Shown here: one piece after another, positions 36,033 through 47,100 of the stretch
How the letters are laid out: every line of letters starts with the position of its first letter
Position numbering within the stretch: position 1 is the stretch's first letter
Assembly (NCBI GenBank): GCA_030770545.1
Contig: CM061109.1
Location: forward strand, 2,294,001-2,358,000
Direction of reading: 5' to 3'
From: Macropodus opercularis
Taxonomy: Eukaryota; Chordata; Actinopteri; Anabantiformes; Osphronemidae
DNA: 64,000 bases
Made by a program: the position numbers and the translations under genes
The notes under the pieces: generated by a model
The model's input: the letters and a program-made list of their open reading frames with translations, nothing else
Databases searched by the model: none
Told to the model about the DNA's origin: nothing

Positions 36033-38382
36033 TTACACACAGTTTCTCATTCTGTTTCTGATACAGTACTGCACCAAGCCCCTTGTTTGATGCGTCTGTG
36101 TGGAGAATGAATGGTTGGGAGAAGTCGGGGAATGCCAACACAGGAGGATGAACCAGACAGTTTATTAGTTGTTCCAGGATTCGTTGATGTGAATCTGTCC
36201 ATTCGATTGGCGTGTGAGACAGCACCACTTTCGCATTTCTCCTAGTGTGCAACTTCCTCTTGTTGTGCTGTGGGCTTGCTCTTTGGTCAGGACCCTTGAT
36301 TAACTCATAAAGAGGACTGGCAATGCGAGAAAAGTCCTTAATGTACTGACGATAGTAGCCCATCAGTCCGAGAATCTGCCTCAACTCACCAACCGTTGTG
36401 GGATTTTTGTCCTTCAAAACTCTTATGGCAGCTGTGTCAGCAGGATCCATTTTATTTCCTTCTGCTGATACTATTCTTCCCAGGTAGCGGATTTCACTTT
36501 TGAATAACTCACATTTGCTTGGTTTTAATTTAATTCCACACTGTCTCAACCTCCGCAGGACTTTTCTTACATCACTGACATGACTTTCAAATGTTTTGCT
36601 AAACACTAATGTGTCATCTAGATATGGCACACAAATCTTGTCTCTGAGGCCTTCTAAACACTCCTCCATGCACCGTTGAAAAGCTGCTGGAGCATTCATA
36701 AGCCCGAACGGGATCCTGGTCCATTCGTACAGTCCCCATGGTGTCACAAAAGCCGTCAGATGTTTACTGTCTTTCGCCATGAACCCTTGGTGATATGCCT
36801 TCCCTTGGTCTAACAGCGAAAACATGGTGTTTCCTCCAAGGCCATCCATGATATCCTGGACTCTGGGAATGGGCTGTCTGTCAGGGTGAGTCTTACGATT
36901 AAGTTCCCTGTAATCTATGCATAGACGTAAAGAGCCGCATTTTTTTCTAACACATACAACAGGTGATGCATAGGAAGAGTGGGATTTCTCTATCCATCCC
37001 TGTGCGATGAGGTCTCTCAGGTAATCTTTCATTTCCTCATACAATGGCTTAGGGACTGACATATAGGTCCGGACTACTGGCTCTGGGTCCTTTAAGGAAA
37101 TTTCCAGCTGTAGGTTCTCAATGCAACCTATGTCATTATCTGATCGGGAAAAAGAGTCTGACTCCTCCCTCAACATTTCACACACCATCTTCCTCTGACT
37201 CTCATTTAAGTGACTCAGATCGATAGGGGGGTCCCAAGGCTCTGCAGCGGTTTTCTGACGTTCAGCTTGCTGGGTCTGAATGCTATTCATATCAGCAGAT
37301 GTGTTTGTTTCTATAGCTGCACGAAGTGGGCAAACAGATATAACTGCCTGTGCCGTACCAACATCTACCTTCCCTGCCAGCATAATGTCATGGTCAGTGG
37401 TGTTTTGCACACTCAGGATAATGTTTGGCTGTACCCCCTTCTTCACCTGCACCAATGTGTCACAGAACTCAAGTCCCTCTGGCCACTGGGGGTTGTCATC
37501 AGGCTCAAAGACCAGAGTAGTGTCTTTCTTAAAGGGTCTGTTACGGATTTTACATTCCACCTGAACAGCGCTATGACTGGGTATAGTCATCTTCTGGTAG
37601 GTTGTTCTTACCAAATACTCATTCGTTCTTTCAACACTCACCGCTTTAATAAACGCCTTAACGTTCCCTCTTTTCATGTTAGGAAGGGCTGTTTTCACAG
37701 TTTTTATCAGTTTCTCTTCATCTCCGTTGTTTGTCTGGCTCTTTTGGCTGTTAATAACAACATGTTCAATAACATTAAAGCCAATAATCGGATGTGACTG
37801 TTGACTGCCTCTCATTACAAGCATTGGAACATAAAACTCATCAGTGCCACCAGCGAGTCTGAAAGTCACTTCTATCCACCCGACATAGGGCATCTCTGTG
37901 CCATTAGCTGCTTCAACCTGTAGGGGGTCATTTGGGTTGACTATCTCTACTATGTCTCTCAGCTTAATGTCTGGGAAATTGTTAGCTTTCCAAGCCTGAT
38001 CAACTGCTGACACCTGGGAGCCAGTATCCCATAGAACTTGATTTTTCTTTCCTTGCAAATAGCAGTGGACAAGACATTTCTTTCCTACAAGTTCAGTCAC
38101 TGTATAGTGTTCTTTTGTCACAATGTTTCTCTTTTTGTTGGTCGTCATCTTACATGAATGAGCTTGTTCTGTCCTCTTTTCATGCTGTTTTAGCAGTTTA
38201 CAGTTCTTTTTGTGTGCTGGCCAATGACTAACCTGACATTCTTTGGAGCAGTAGCATGTTGTTTTGCACACTGAACATTGTTGAAGCACCTTGTGTTCCT
38301 CCATCCCTCCACAGCTGGTACACGTTTGGGACACTCTCACTATACTGGTCACTCCCTGTCCCTCGGGGGCAACCGTGCCTCG
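35971..38382 (-). CDS. pol: Gypsy pol part 1: MYND finger, protease, RT, RNase H start
   Basis: Likely made by -1 frameshifting at TTTAAAC (38388-38382); the frame is open from there and has no ATG at its head. The first non-ATG codon (GTG) at 38352 is residue 1 below. Domains: a complete MYND zinc finger at residues 11-51 (C11, C14, C26, C29, C35, C39, H47, C51); an aspartic protease with DTGS at 109-112; reverse transcriptase with QGKAYHQ, the FGLMNAPAAFQ block and YLDD at 577-580; and the first part of RNase H (HTDASNKGLGAVLY). The frame then ends at a stop (35971-35973) shortly after an 8-A run, in the middle of RNase H. A MYND finger here is not part of the standard gypsy Pol; MYND domains elsewhere bind proline-rich partners, so host-protein contact is a guess. 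Without the indel, the polyprotein would be complete. Confidence 0.9.
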   Translation of the reverse strand, partial: RGTVAPEGQGVTSIVRVSQTCTSCGGMEEHKVLQQCSVCKTTCYCSKECQVSHWPAHKKNCKLLKQHEKRTEQAHSCKMTTNKKRNIVTKEHYTVTELVGKKCLVHCYLQGKKNQVLWDTGSQVSAVDQAWKANNFPDIKLRDIVEIVNPNDPLQVEAANGTEMPYVGWIEVTFRLAGGTDEFYVPMLVMRGSQQSHPIIGFNVIEHVVINSQKSQTNNGDEEKLIKTVKTALPNMKRGNVKAFIKAVSVERTNEYLVRTTYQKMTIPSHSAVQVECKIRNRPFKKDTTLVFEPDDNPQWPEGLEFCDTLVQVKKGVQPNIILSVQNTTDHDIMLAGKVDVGTAQAVISVCPLRAAIETNTSADMNSIQTQQAERQKTAAEPWDPPIDLSHLNESQRKMVCEMLREESDSFSRSDNDIGCIENLQLEISLKDPEPVVRTYMSVPKPLYEEMKDYLRDLIAQGWIEKSHSSYASPVVCVRKKCGSLRLCIDYRELNRKTHPDRQPIPRVQDIMDGLGGNTMFSLLDQGKAYHQGFMAKDSKHLTAFVTPWGLYEWTRIPFGLMNAPAAFQRCMEECLEGLRDKICVPYLDDTLVFSKTFESHVSDVRKVLRRLRQCGIKLKPSKCELFKSEIRYLGRIVSAEGNKMDPADTAAIRVLKDKNPTTVGELRQILGLMGYYRQYIKDFSRIASPLYELIKGPDQRASPQHNKRKLHTRRNAKVVLSHTPIEWTDSHQRILEQLINCLVHPPVLAFPDFSQPFILHTDASNKGLGAVLYQKQNEKLCVIAYGSRTLSASEKKLSSSFR
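35992..35999 (-). other. A8 homopolymer carrying the pol frameshift
   Basis: Eight A residues on the minus strand (eight T on plus) lie inside the RNase H coding region. Part 1 ends at a stop within 30 bases after it, while conserved RNase H sequence continues one frame away. The offset fits one surplus base. The change could be a real mutation, replication slippage in the genome, or a sequencing error in the homopolymer. Confidence 0.85.
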
Positions 38383-38388
38383 TTTAAA
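38328..38388 (-). promoter_or_regulatory. Programmed -1 frameshift signal of the minus-strand element
   Basis: T TTA AAC (38388-38382) is set in the gag frame 11 codons before its stop and has the ideal X XXY YYZ form. After a 7-nt spacer, a hairpin can be drawn between 38374-38365 and 38356-38347 (10 positions, one C-A mismatch, two G-U pairs). Its loop GGGACA (38362-38357) is complementary to TGTCCC at 38333-38328, giving a candidate H-type pseudoknot with 2-nt and 13-nt loops. Pairing was found by hand, not by folding software. Confidence 0.75.
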
Positions 38389-39929
38389 GGAGTCTTTCTT
38401 TCAGCACTAGGAAGGCCTCTGTATTCCCTGCAACCTGCACGGAAATGTTCACTGCTTCCACATCTGTAGCAATGCTGGCAGTATTCCTCCCCTCGCTGCT
38501 GGCATGCACGGCATTTAGGTCTAGCACGTGGCATTGGGTATCTTTGTGGTGCAAATCTCTGCTGAAACTGGGAAGTCCCTGTCCACCTTGGGTCACTCAC
38601 CGCTTGGTATTCTTGGATAGCTCCACCTGGCTGTCGAAAAGCTGTGGCTCCTTTACCCCAAGCCATGAACTGGGGCTGAGAATAGTACGTCTCCTGGCCC
38701 ACAGGGAGATAAGGCTTAGGACCAGTCTCTGTTTTGTGAATAGACTCTCTGATTTGTGACACTTCTGCCTTAAGATCCTTTAACTGTATTATGTCTGCTT
38801 TGATTTCTTTTAAGTCTGACATCACATCTGGGGGGAGCACAGCTACGGTTTGTTGGCTGGCAAGTTTCTTTTCTCCAGCTATGTCACTAGACTGAATTGC
38901 ATGGACTGCGGGATGTCGTTGTGGTGCAGTCTGCCTCTTTTTATCTTGCCTCTCTTTCTCATTGGCACATGCCATATTGAGCCGCTCCAACAGCAATTCG
39001 TCAGGGGTGGCTGTTTGCAACAAGTAGGGCTGGAGATCGGTTTTAATATTGTCATTGTGCAAGCCTGTGAGTACAGCGTGCATAAACATGCTCTGAACTA
39101 GTGCAGGGTCATACTTTAGGCTAGATTCTGCTTCCTGTGATGCAAACAGTATTTTTTGCCTTAAATCCATTGCTCTGATTAAAAAGTTCTGTGGCGTCTC
39201 TTTACTACCCTGGACCTCTGTAGTTAGCTGCTTATATAGCTCAGTTGCACTACGTTCTTGATAATGTGAGCGGAGGATCCTTCGCAGAGTAGGAAGGGAC
39301 AGATCACTCCTACCTTCGAGATAGCTGCGCAGCTGAAGTCCGGGTACGATAGCTCTGATGACAGCATCCACTATTTCTGACTCCGGGTATCCTCTACTCA
39401 GCCCATTCTCAATTTGGCGGGCCAGGCTAGAGAATGTAAGTCTGTCCTTTTGTCCGGGCTCACCAATTTGGCCTGAGACCTTATATTCTTTCCGCCATGG
39501 TGGGCTGTTGGCAGAAGCTGAGACTAAGTGGACTGGTGCAGTCTGGTTGCATGTCATGTGTTCTTTGTTGGCAAGTTTCTGCATTTCAGTTTGCTTCTGC
39601 TGCACCAGAAGCTTTAGCTGCTCTAGTTCACTCTCCAGTTTCTCCTGTTCATCTGACATACTACTTTTGTTAGGGTCCTGCAGGTTTTTTATCATATCCA
39701 TTAAACTTAAGAGTTCTGACATGCCCTCATCTTCAAGTTCACTCAGTTTTCCACTTTCAATATGTTGAATTATATACGAAACAAGGGCATTACAAGTCTT
39801 GCCAGCTACCTTTTCTCTACCTGTTCCTGAAATTCCAAGAAAGTCACTTACTTCCGTCAATTGGTCTGTGGTTAATTGGAAAAGGGCTCCTTTAATCTCA
39901 AACAGCAGGTTCTCAATTTCAGGATCCAT
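38349..39929 (-). CDS. gag: Gypsy Gag with CCHC zinc knuckle
   Basis: A 526-residue structural protein that assembles the particle and binds the element RNA. The N-terminal 80 residues (LLFEIKGALFQL...GKTCNALVSYIIQ) look helical and resemble the SAP-like N-terminal domain of several fish element Gags. Next comes a Glu/Gln-rich predicted coiled coil (about 90-120, EKLESELEQLKLLVQQKQTE). The capsid-like part spans about 160-320. Another helix-rich piece (SDLKEIKADIIQLKDLKAE) lies near 370-390. The C-terminus has an extra cysteine cluster (C473, C476, C484) running into a CCHC knuckle (C487, C490, H495, C500). It starts at ATG (39929-39927), 240 bp inside the LTR edge. The stop overlaps the pol frame, with which it is in the -1 relation. 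Confidence 0.88.
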   Translation of the reverse strand: MDPEIENLLFEIKGALFQLTTDQLTEVSDFLGISGTGREKVAGKTCNALVSYIIQHIESGKLSELEDEGMSELLSLMDMIKNLQDPNKSSMSDEQEKLESELEQLKLLVQQKQTEMQKLANKEHMTCNQTAPVHLVSASANSPPWRKEYKVSGQIGEPGQKDRLTFSSLARQIENGLSRGYPESEIVDAVIRAIVPGLQLRSYLEGRSDLSLPTLRRILRSHYQERSATELYKQLTTEVQGSKETPQNFLIRAMDLRQKILFASQEAESSLKYDPALVQSMFMHAVLTGLHNDNIKTDLQPYLLQTATPDELLLERLNMACANEKERQDKKRQTAPQRHPAVHAIQSSDIAGEKKLASQQTVAVLPPDVMSDLKEIKADIIQLKDLKAEVSQIRESIHKTETGPKPYLPVGQETYYSQPQFMAWGKGATAFRQPGGAIQEYQAVSDPRWTGTSQFQQRFAPQRYPMPRARPKCRACQQRGEEYCQHCYRCGSSEHFRAGCREYRGLPSAERKTPLNEARLPPRDRE

Positions 39930-40169
39930 TTTAGCAGGTTAGCGAACACCCAAAAGATGGAGTATTGTTTTGCCTGTTACCGTGGAATTTTGCTGCTCCC
40001 TGGTGAACACTCTGCACCTCAGGATACACGCCTTCTCTGGTTAGACTTTCACTCCGACTGGGGCTGCGCTCCCTACCACCTGGGATACTTTTACGGGATG
40101 ATCGATGTGAGAGTTCCTTTTATCGCGGGATACCTGCCTCACTTCTCTCATCCCAGCGGTGCCTCCAAA
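39930..40169 (-). other. 5' leader of the minus-strand gypsy element
   Basis: 240 bp between the 5' LTR and the gag start. It contains the primer-binding site at its LTR edge (40150-40167). Presumably it also holds RNA packaging signals, though none can be identified. Confidence 0.6.
40150..40167 (-). other. Primer-binding site complementary to tRNA-Thr
   Basis: Two bases inside the LTR edge the minus strand reads TGGAGGCACCGCTGGGAT. Its complement equals the 3' end of vertebrate tRNA-Thr(AGU) as I recall it (ATCCCAGCGGTGCCT plus CCA), an 18-nt perfect match. Reverse transcription should therefore be primed by this tRNA. Confidence 0.8.
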
Positions 40170-40765
40170 TGTAAACGCCCTGAAAAGAAGGGGATTGATA
40201 TGACGCACGACACACAACAACCTTTCTTCAGCTCACGTGTGTAATGAGTGAATAATACAAACAAATCGATACATACATATATATACACACATATTCTCAG
40301 TGACATTACAACAATGTAACAATCGGCTATTACAACGGAGAATGTAGCTAGCGCTCACGCACATGCCTGTTAGCATGTCACTGCTAATATAGCTAGCGGT
40401 CGATAATTAACATTATCTGGTAAAAGAGAACGTAACGTGAAAGGCTGGAAACACTCCTCTGAACAAATATGGACTATTAACTAACACATTTATTATTGTG
40501 AACGGTTAACAAAGCTTCTGTACCTGAAAAGAAGGGGATTGATATGACGCACGACACACAACAACCCTTCTTCAGCTCACGTGTGTAATGAGTGAAGAAA
40601 GGGGTGCGGTGCGACCTTCAAAGACCCCCGTAATTTCGACCGCTGTGTTCCCTTCACTGTGGTCCGAACTGATATTGGCACAAACAACCAGAAAATAATT
40701 TGCCAACATTGTAAACATAAAACTAATAAAACTTATCTGTCCACAACATTATTCAATCTATCACA
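40170..40765 (-). repeat. 5' LTR of the minus-strand gypsy element
   Basis: Carries the promoter of the element. It is identical by eye to 32851-33446 at a constant offset of 7319 bp, including the two 74-bp internal units (40179-40252 and 40523-40596). No convincing TATA box was located at a usual place; a TATATATA run lies late in the LTR. Confidence 0.92.
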
Positions 40766-40769
40766 TAGA
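40766..40769. repeat. Target-site duplication TAGA (right)
   Basis: Matches the TAGA at 32847-32850 on the other side of the element. Confidence 0.8.
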
Positions 40770-41163
40770 CGGGCTTTGATTTCTCATACTGGAGCTGAGT
40801 ATCTTAAGGTGCCGATTAAAGCTTCAGATAATCTGGTCAATCATGTTCTCAGATAAACCACCTACACCAGTTTCTTCTGATTATGCTGAAGAACCTGGAG
40901 GTGGCCCCTGGAAAACGGTGACTTTATGCTGTACGTACAGTATGACCTATATGGCTATTCACAAGTGTGCATGACACACTAGGGAAGGTAGAGAAGCAGC
41001 TGGATGAAGGGCGACACATTATAGAGAAGATCTACTCAACTCTAACTAAACAAACAATGTGGCCTAGAAGGTTGACGTCCACGCTGATTTACAGCAGAGT
41101 CGGCCAATTCTTAAACAGTCATTTAAAGCCAATGTAACAAAGACACTAGAAACATTGATGCAG

Positions 41164-41196
<33 letters not shown>

Positions 41197-44100
41197 GTAT
41201 ACTAAAATCTCAGCAGAAATATGTGAGAAAAAACCAATAGCATTTATCAGCAGTAAAACTATTACTGTAGATGTCTTCTGGCTGTTGCTTTGCTACAGCT
41301 GATGCGTCAGTGTGTTTCATTCATATGGAGATAAAAATTAATGACATTTTCCTAACGTGACTCACTCATGTGAAGAAAAACAGATTATGAAGCTGAATAA
41401 AGGCCATCCTCCTTGTGGGCAGAAATTATCACGTACGCTGCTCGTGTCAAGTACATCGCTCAAGGGAAGATGAGCTAAAGAGACAAACACTAATAATTAT
41501 ATCTGCACCCACAAATGCTTGTTAAATCTGCACTAGTTAACCCCTGCCTGTTAACTTCGGCGTTCGGCACCAACATCCTCAGTGCACTGCTGCCGTGTTC
41601 CACCGCCGCCACTCGCGCTCGCACGAAAAAGCGGCGCAGAAACTATTTATCTCTGATCCTCTCGCTGCCTGTTATTGTATTAATTCGGCTGCTGCCAGTG
41701 ATTCTTTGTGCGAGTAATGGTCCCCAGTCAGCTGTCTCACAGTCAATAGATTCTCTGCTTTGTGTAATTTTCATGTTAGTCCCCATCGTTGGCCTTACCA
41801 ATAAATTAGACATACTTTCAGAGAAAAGCCTGCACCTGGTAAATAATACTCTGGACCCACAGAAGGGAGAAAGAAAGTATCTACAGAAGGAATATATGAG
41901 CATCGATCGACCCTTGTGGCCACGTCTGATCTTGACAATAGCACGCTATTGATGTGCTGGAATTGCTTTTGAAGGCGGACAGATTGATATAATGGTGTGG
42001 TGTGGGCCCTTAAGGGCTGGGCTGCCAGGGCTGAACTCTGATTGACTGACCTTGGGTCAATACAGCCATTTGCATCAGCTCGCTTTGGTGTTTGTGCTGA
42101 GACCGTTGGACTGGCAGGCCTGCAGAGTTCTGTGAGAGGAGCTGGAGTCCTTCTCTAAACCAGGCCCCTAAAAATGACTCTCAAGGTTGACTTTTACTCC
42201 TAACGCCATTGATTTTATGTCTGCTGTAGCCACAGACTGTATATAAAGCGCCACCGTTTACTGGCACGATGCAGAAATAAAGCCACAATATTGAAAAATC
42301 TGAAGTTGAAATTGAAGCAGGCAGATTCTGCAGGGCTACGTCTGGCGTTTGTATGAAATGAGATTGGTGTAGTTGATTAAGCACAAATATAGTGAAGCCT
42401 GTTTGCCAAATGTAATAAATTGATTATTTGTAATTATTTGTCTGAGCGAGTGGTATAACAAGTTTGTCGGTCAGCCCTGACACTGGCCTTCTCTTGTCGT
42501 GTCTGCCCGCGTTGACCCACTGGTCAACCCTAAGAAAGACCAGGCTGACTTGAACAGTTCACTCAGTTAATGTCCGTTTTGTTCCATTGTAGGTCTGTAG
42601 CAGTGCTGGTGGAAAACAACTCAGCTAGCAGCTAGTGGCAGCTTCTAAATGGCTAGGAGTCATTTATTTTTATTCAATAAAGGGACTTGTATAAGTCTTT
42701 ACTATATTTTGCATCAGTCGGAAAATTCAAGACGAACACTGTCCAAGCATCGTAGACAAAAGGGACCCAGCCTTTCTGCTTACCGACAGTGGAGTGATAA
42801 CTGATGTGCTCTCAGTAACATCTGTTGTTTGTTGTTGTGCTTTCTTGTGCTGTTTTCTGCCAGTATGTGTTTACTTTCTTTAAAGAAACAAGAAAGAGAG
42901 AAATCACACCACACAAGAACTAATATCTCTGGTGGAAACCGCTCATAGTAGGTGGTCCAGGTCCTTTTTCTCTCAGAGCGAACGGACTGGATGAAAGCTC
43001 TGACCTTATATTCCGGCCTTACCAGAACAAGGCTCGGGGGATTGTTTTCAGCTTTGGGCATATTACTTTGTCTCAGCTTGTATTTTACTTTATTTATCCC
43101 TCTTTTGATGTCTCCACGTCTGGTCCTCTCTCATCTGCACAAGACACTTCTGCTCCGACCAGGGAACAACTGCCTGTGGCTTGATCCAACTTGGGAATCT
43201 GTTTAGCACCTTGGGCTTTGTTTCACTCGTGTGATCGTTCTACCTGCCTCTTTAAACCTTCTATTCTTATTTAGCTTGTAATACATCTAGAGGGAAAAAG
43301 GTTCTTTTGAAGGATGTTTCATATTTCTATTCTTCACTACATCATATCTCAGACTATATCTTACATTGGATTATGGGATGTTTTTCCAAGCTGGAGGCTC
43401 TGATATGCTGTGATTTTTTTAAGAGTATGAGGAAATATCTGAGCAATATTCACAAGTTTGAGAGTGCAAACTAATTAGAATATCAAGAGCAGAGTCTCCT
43501 TGAAACAAGTGACCAAAAGGGAACATGTCTTCTCACGCGTGTCATTTGAATGGTGGCTTCTATTTTATGTAAGAAATCTGTACTTGTATAGACAACTATT
43601 GACGAGAGACAAATAAATAAATAAAGATTACTTCTGCTTCAGAAGGTTTATCTGTGATGTCATGCCAGGAATGCTGACAGTTTAACTTCACAGCAGGTCT
43701 CATCAGTGACAGGAGATGAGGGCATTTTTACATTATGCATGTTCTAGTCACCTTTTCCTTATTATTGGACTCTCTACCATGACGCTTCCTGCTTTTCTGT
43801 TTACTTGCCAGTTCTCAAAAGCCTGCACCTCATCATCTTAAACCTCTTTCCTACATCTGCCATAAAATGGGCTTTAGTTCCATTTCGTGGTTCACATGTA
43901 AGTCAGCTGGAGACATTGAGGTAACAATCCATAATACAACCATCTGTCACCCAATCCAATATTGGATTTTATTGTATTATCTTCTAAACAGAAACTGAAT
44001 GAAGAGCACAGGATAGTGCTGCATGCAGCTGCCATGGCAACACAGTGGCACTGGCCATTCAGTCTCCATTCAGATGTCTTTGAAATGGTCGGTGTGCATC

Positions 44101-47100
44101 CGCTTCAAACGACACATCACATGGTGAGCCCTCTGAAGTATCCCTGGTCTTACCTCATCCTTTTATGTCTGGCTAAATAAGTCTTTTCCCTTTACCCAAC
44201 TATAACTGGGAGGAAAAGAGGAGGAAAATAGTAACTTGGTGCTGGTTATACAGATCACTACTGCAAAGGAAGAGGTAATAGCAGCAGACGCAGATAAAAT
44301 ATACTGTAGAACCTCTATTTAGTTTATTGCCTCAAAACGTCTCTGTCTGACAGGTTGAAATACTCAGTTGTTTTCCTTTAATGTTCATGATTCAGCGTGC
44401 ATGTCCAATGAATCCGTTTTTAATTGCTAAATGCTCAGAAGTGTCGTCTTTAGTTGGCCACTTCATACTCGGAGACGTCTGCAGGGCCGTGATGGCAGAA
44501 GGCAGCGCCTTGAGAATGAAAATGAAAGCAGTCCGCCTCATTTGAGTTTCTCCATTGTCCACGGCTCACAGGTTATGGTAATGGTTATGGACACCTGGCT
44601 TAGTGGTTCTTTGGATGCCAACCGCAGTCGCAATCAGAATGTTTAAGATATGCATGTAGTTATTTTCCCTTTTCCTTAACACTGTCAAGGTGTTGCATCA
44701 CAGTAGGGCTCGGCATCAATGCACCTTTTGTAAGCTGAATGTCAGGCGTTATTATATTTGGGCCTTTACAGAAACGCTCAGGATTTTTCCCCCACCTGTG
44801 CCTGATGCAGTTGCAGATGCAGTTAAATCGAAAGCCACTTCTAGGAACAGTTTAGGCTCTTATTATGAGCCGCCAGCTGGCTCCATGGAGTGCCCACTTC
44901 ACCTCCTAACACAGGCCTCATTCAGGTACAAATGTCCTGTAATACCCTCACACAACCCTCACTCCTGCACACACACGCATACTTCCACACCATCTGCTCT
45001 CAATTATGCTCATTTGTATCTTCTTAACAACGAGGCTTAACTGGCAGTTGGACTCATATGCATGAGTAACAAGACCAGAGGCAGCATGTGCAGAGAAGGT
45101 AAACCACGAAGGCAGAAGGATGTGGTTCCAGAGGAAGCCAGTAAACTGCAAACCTTTTAATGTGTGACAAAAAGAGTACGCAGTGTTCTGCTTTTCCTGT
45201 CCTGGCACCAGAAAGTACAGAGTTCAAAGACCACCCTGTCTCCCACTGGGTGTGCAGGTGATTTTTACCGGACGCTTCTTCACCTCAGAGTGTGACCAGG
45301 GCGGCACCAGTGATCCTCTCAACAGGTCTGGCTGTATCTTGTAGTCATGTCTGACTGATCACACAGTAGTGAAGGCGATTTGAGAACGGCTCAGTGGAAT
45401 TAATGCAGCAGGTCCTGTGGCAGGCTTTTCAGCTGGCAAAAGAACAACGTTTCCTTGGCTTTTTTTTTACAATGGAGGTTATGTTTGTCTCCAACTTCAT
45501 GTCCAGAGAGATGGTGGAGATCTCGTAAGAGATTTCAAACATCAATCTGACTGTAAAGAACAACTAAAGGCAACTTAGACCAACAAACCGAAACATCCTC
45601 TGATGGGAGGAGAGCTGACTGTCGCAGACTTAGCAGACGTTAGTCACATGTACTGTATGAATAAAATGATTTTTTTTATCTTTATACACAGTTGTGTCTT
45701 GTGCTTTAGCTAAAAGTTTGATGCCCAGCGCACGTAGAACACTGACACTGAGCTCCACATTCATGTTATGTCTTTATGATCATCTGATAAATATTCTCGT
45801 TTTGCTTTATGTTTGGTCTTCACCGGGTCCTGAGAAACATACGACCAGTTAAAAGTTCAGAAGCACCTTTTCCTTCAGTGATCCAGAAAGGTTCTGTTTG
45901 ATGGCAAGTGAAGCGTTTTCTTCTTTTATTTCACCTTCAGCCTACAAGGCTTCTTCCGTTCTGACTGGCTGGCTACAGCAGCAGGTTTATATACCCTGTG
46001 GATCGCTAAGCTGTTAGTATTGAAACGGTCACTTGGTCGCTTGATGTTCCACCTGACTTTGATGTGTCTCGCTGAAACCACCTGGGCTTAGCGCTAAACC
46101 ACTGTGAAGCGTCTGTAGGGGAGGTCAAATGTCTTTAAGAAGAAAAAGGCCAGTCCAGTGGCCACTGCACTGAACCTTGGACATGAACATGACGTGGATG
46201 AAGAGAACCGTTACAGACAGTTATCACTCTACATTAATACTAAATATGTTGAAATGTAAGTGAGTACGGACTTATGTAGTGAAAATAAACTTCCACTGAC
46301 ATGTTATTGGTTTTTGTTTGACCCAATTTAATGGTCTGACTCACACGGTCTTCTCTGAACTCTAGGTGTTTACGTGGGCTCTGATTTAAGGTGCTCTCTG
46401 AAACGGGTCATTCTAATGCCCTCAACCGTAGCCCAGCAGAGGATCTTGGTCTACCTTGTCTAGTATTGACCTCATGACTAGTGTGTGATGCTTTTAACAA
46501 CTGCACTTGGGGTTGAGTTCAAAGACGTTTTTTTCGGATTAATCAACCTTGATTTCTTAAAGTGACGGTGGACTGTTTTCACTCCTTATTTAGCTTTTTA
46601 TTGCCATTAAATGGATTCTGGAAACAGCAGTTTCAGTAGCATGTCAACACTTTTGGCTCTGTGTGTTCCTCCATACTGTAGTTAACACACTGTTAATGTA
46701 AAATATGAATGTCTGATAAATGGAAAAAGGGGCTCATACAATATGACTTTACTATATATATCGTGTGAGTTGTGTATAGTTTGTGATCGTGTGGTGCTTT
46801 TTAAGGCTAGTATGTGACATACTATGTGCTGGGAATCAGAACACTCACCCTGGCAGTTTATAGAATATAAGAACGACTTTTCTCTTGTCTTCTTCTAACT
46901 CTCTAGTATGAAAAGGTATAATTTAGCATTTCTTATTATAGAAATTGTACAAGGTCAACAAGCTCATTAAAGTTGGTTATAAAAAGAAAGCTGGAGGTTG
47001 CTGAAAATACAACATGCTCTTTATTCATTTTGATTTCTGATGAATGTTCACCGCAGTGACTGGTTACTGCGAGTTACTGTCTTTATAAAGCGTGTTATAA

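Larger units (their letters stand above)
32851..40765 (-). mobile_element. Full-length Ty3/gypsy LTR retrotransposon with MYND finger
   Basis: A 7915-bp element on the minus strand: 596-bp LTR, tRNA-Thr primer site, leader, gag, pol (MYND finger, protease, RT, RNase H, integrase), polypurine-like tract, 596-bp LTR. The domain order with integrase last is that of Ty3/gypsy (Metaviridae). No chromodomain is seen; instead the pol C-terminus is acidic and low in complexity. No envelope gene was found. I saw no difference between the LTRs, so insertion was recent. One indel breaks pol. I do not recognise the named family. Confidence 0.92.

Noticed and set aside
38350..38352. GTG at 38352 as the pol start in the minus-strand element
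   Set aside because: The frame is open further upstream to the TTTAAAC slip site, and GTG is not a usual eukaryotic start; frameshifting explains it better.
32851..40765. CRISPR-like or phage origin for the direct repeats
   Set aside because: The repeats are LTRs with TG...CA ends, target duplications and gag-pol between them in a eukaryotic genome.
41515..41952. 145-codon plus-strand open frame
   Set aside because: No recognisable domain, no neighbouring exon signals; composition fits non-coding DNA.
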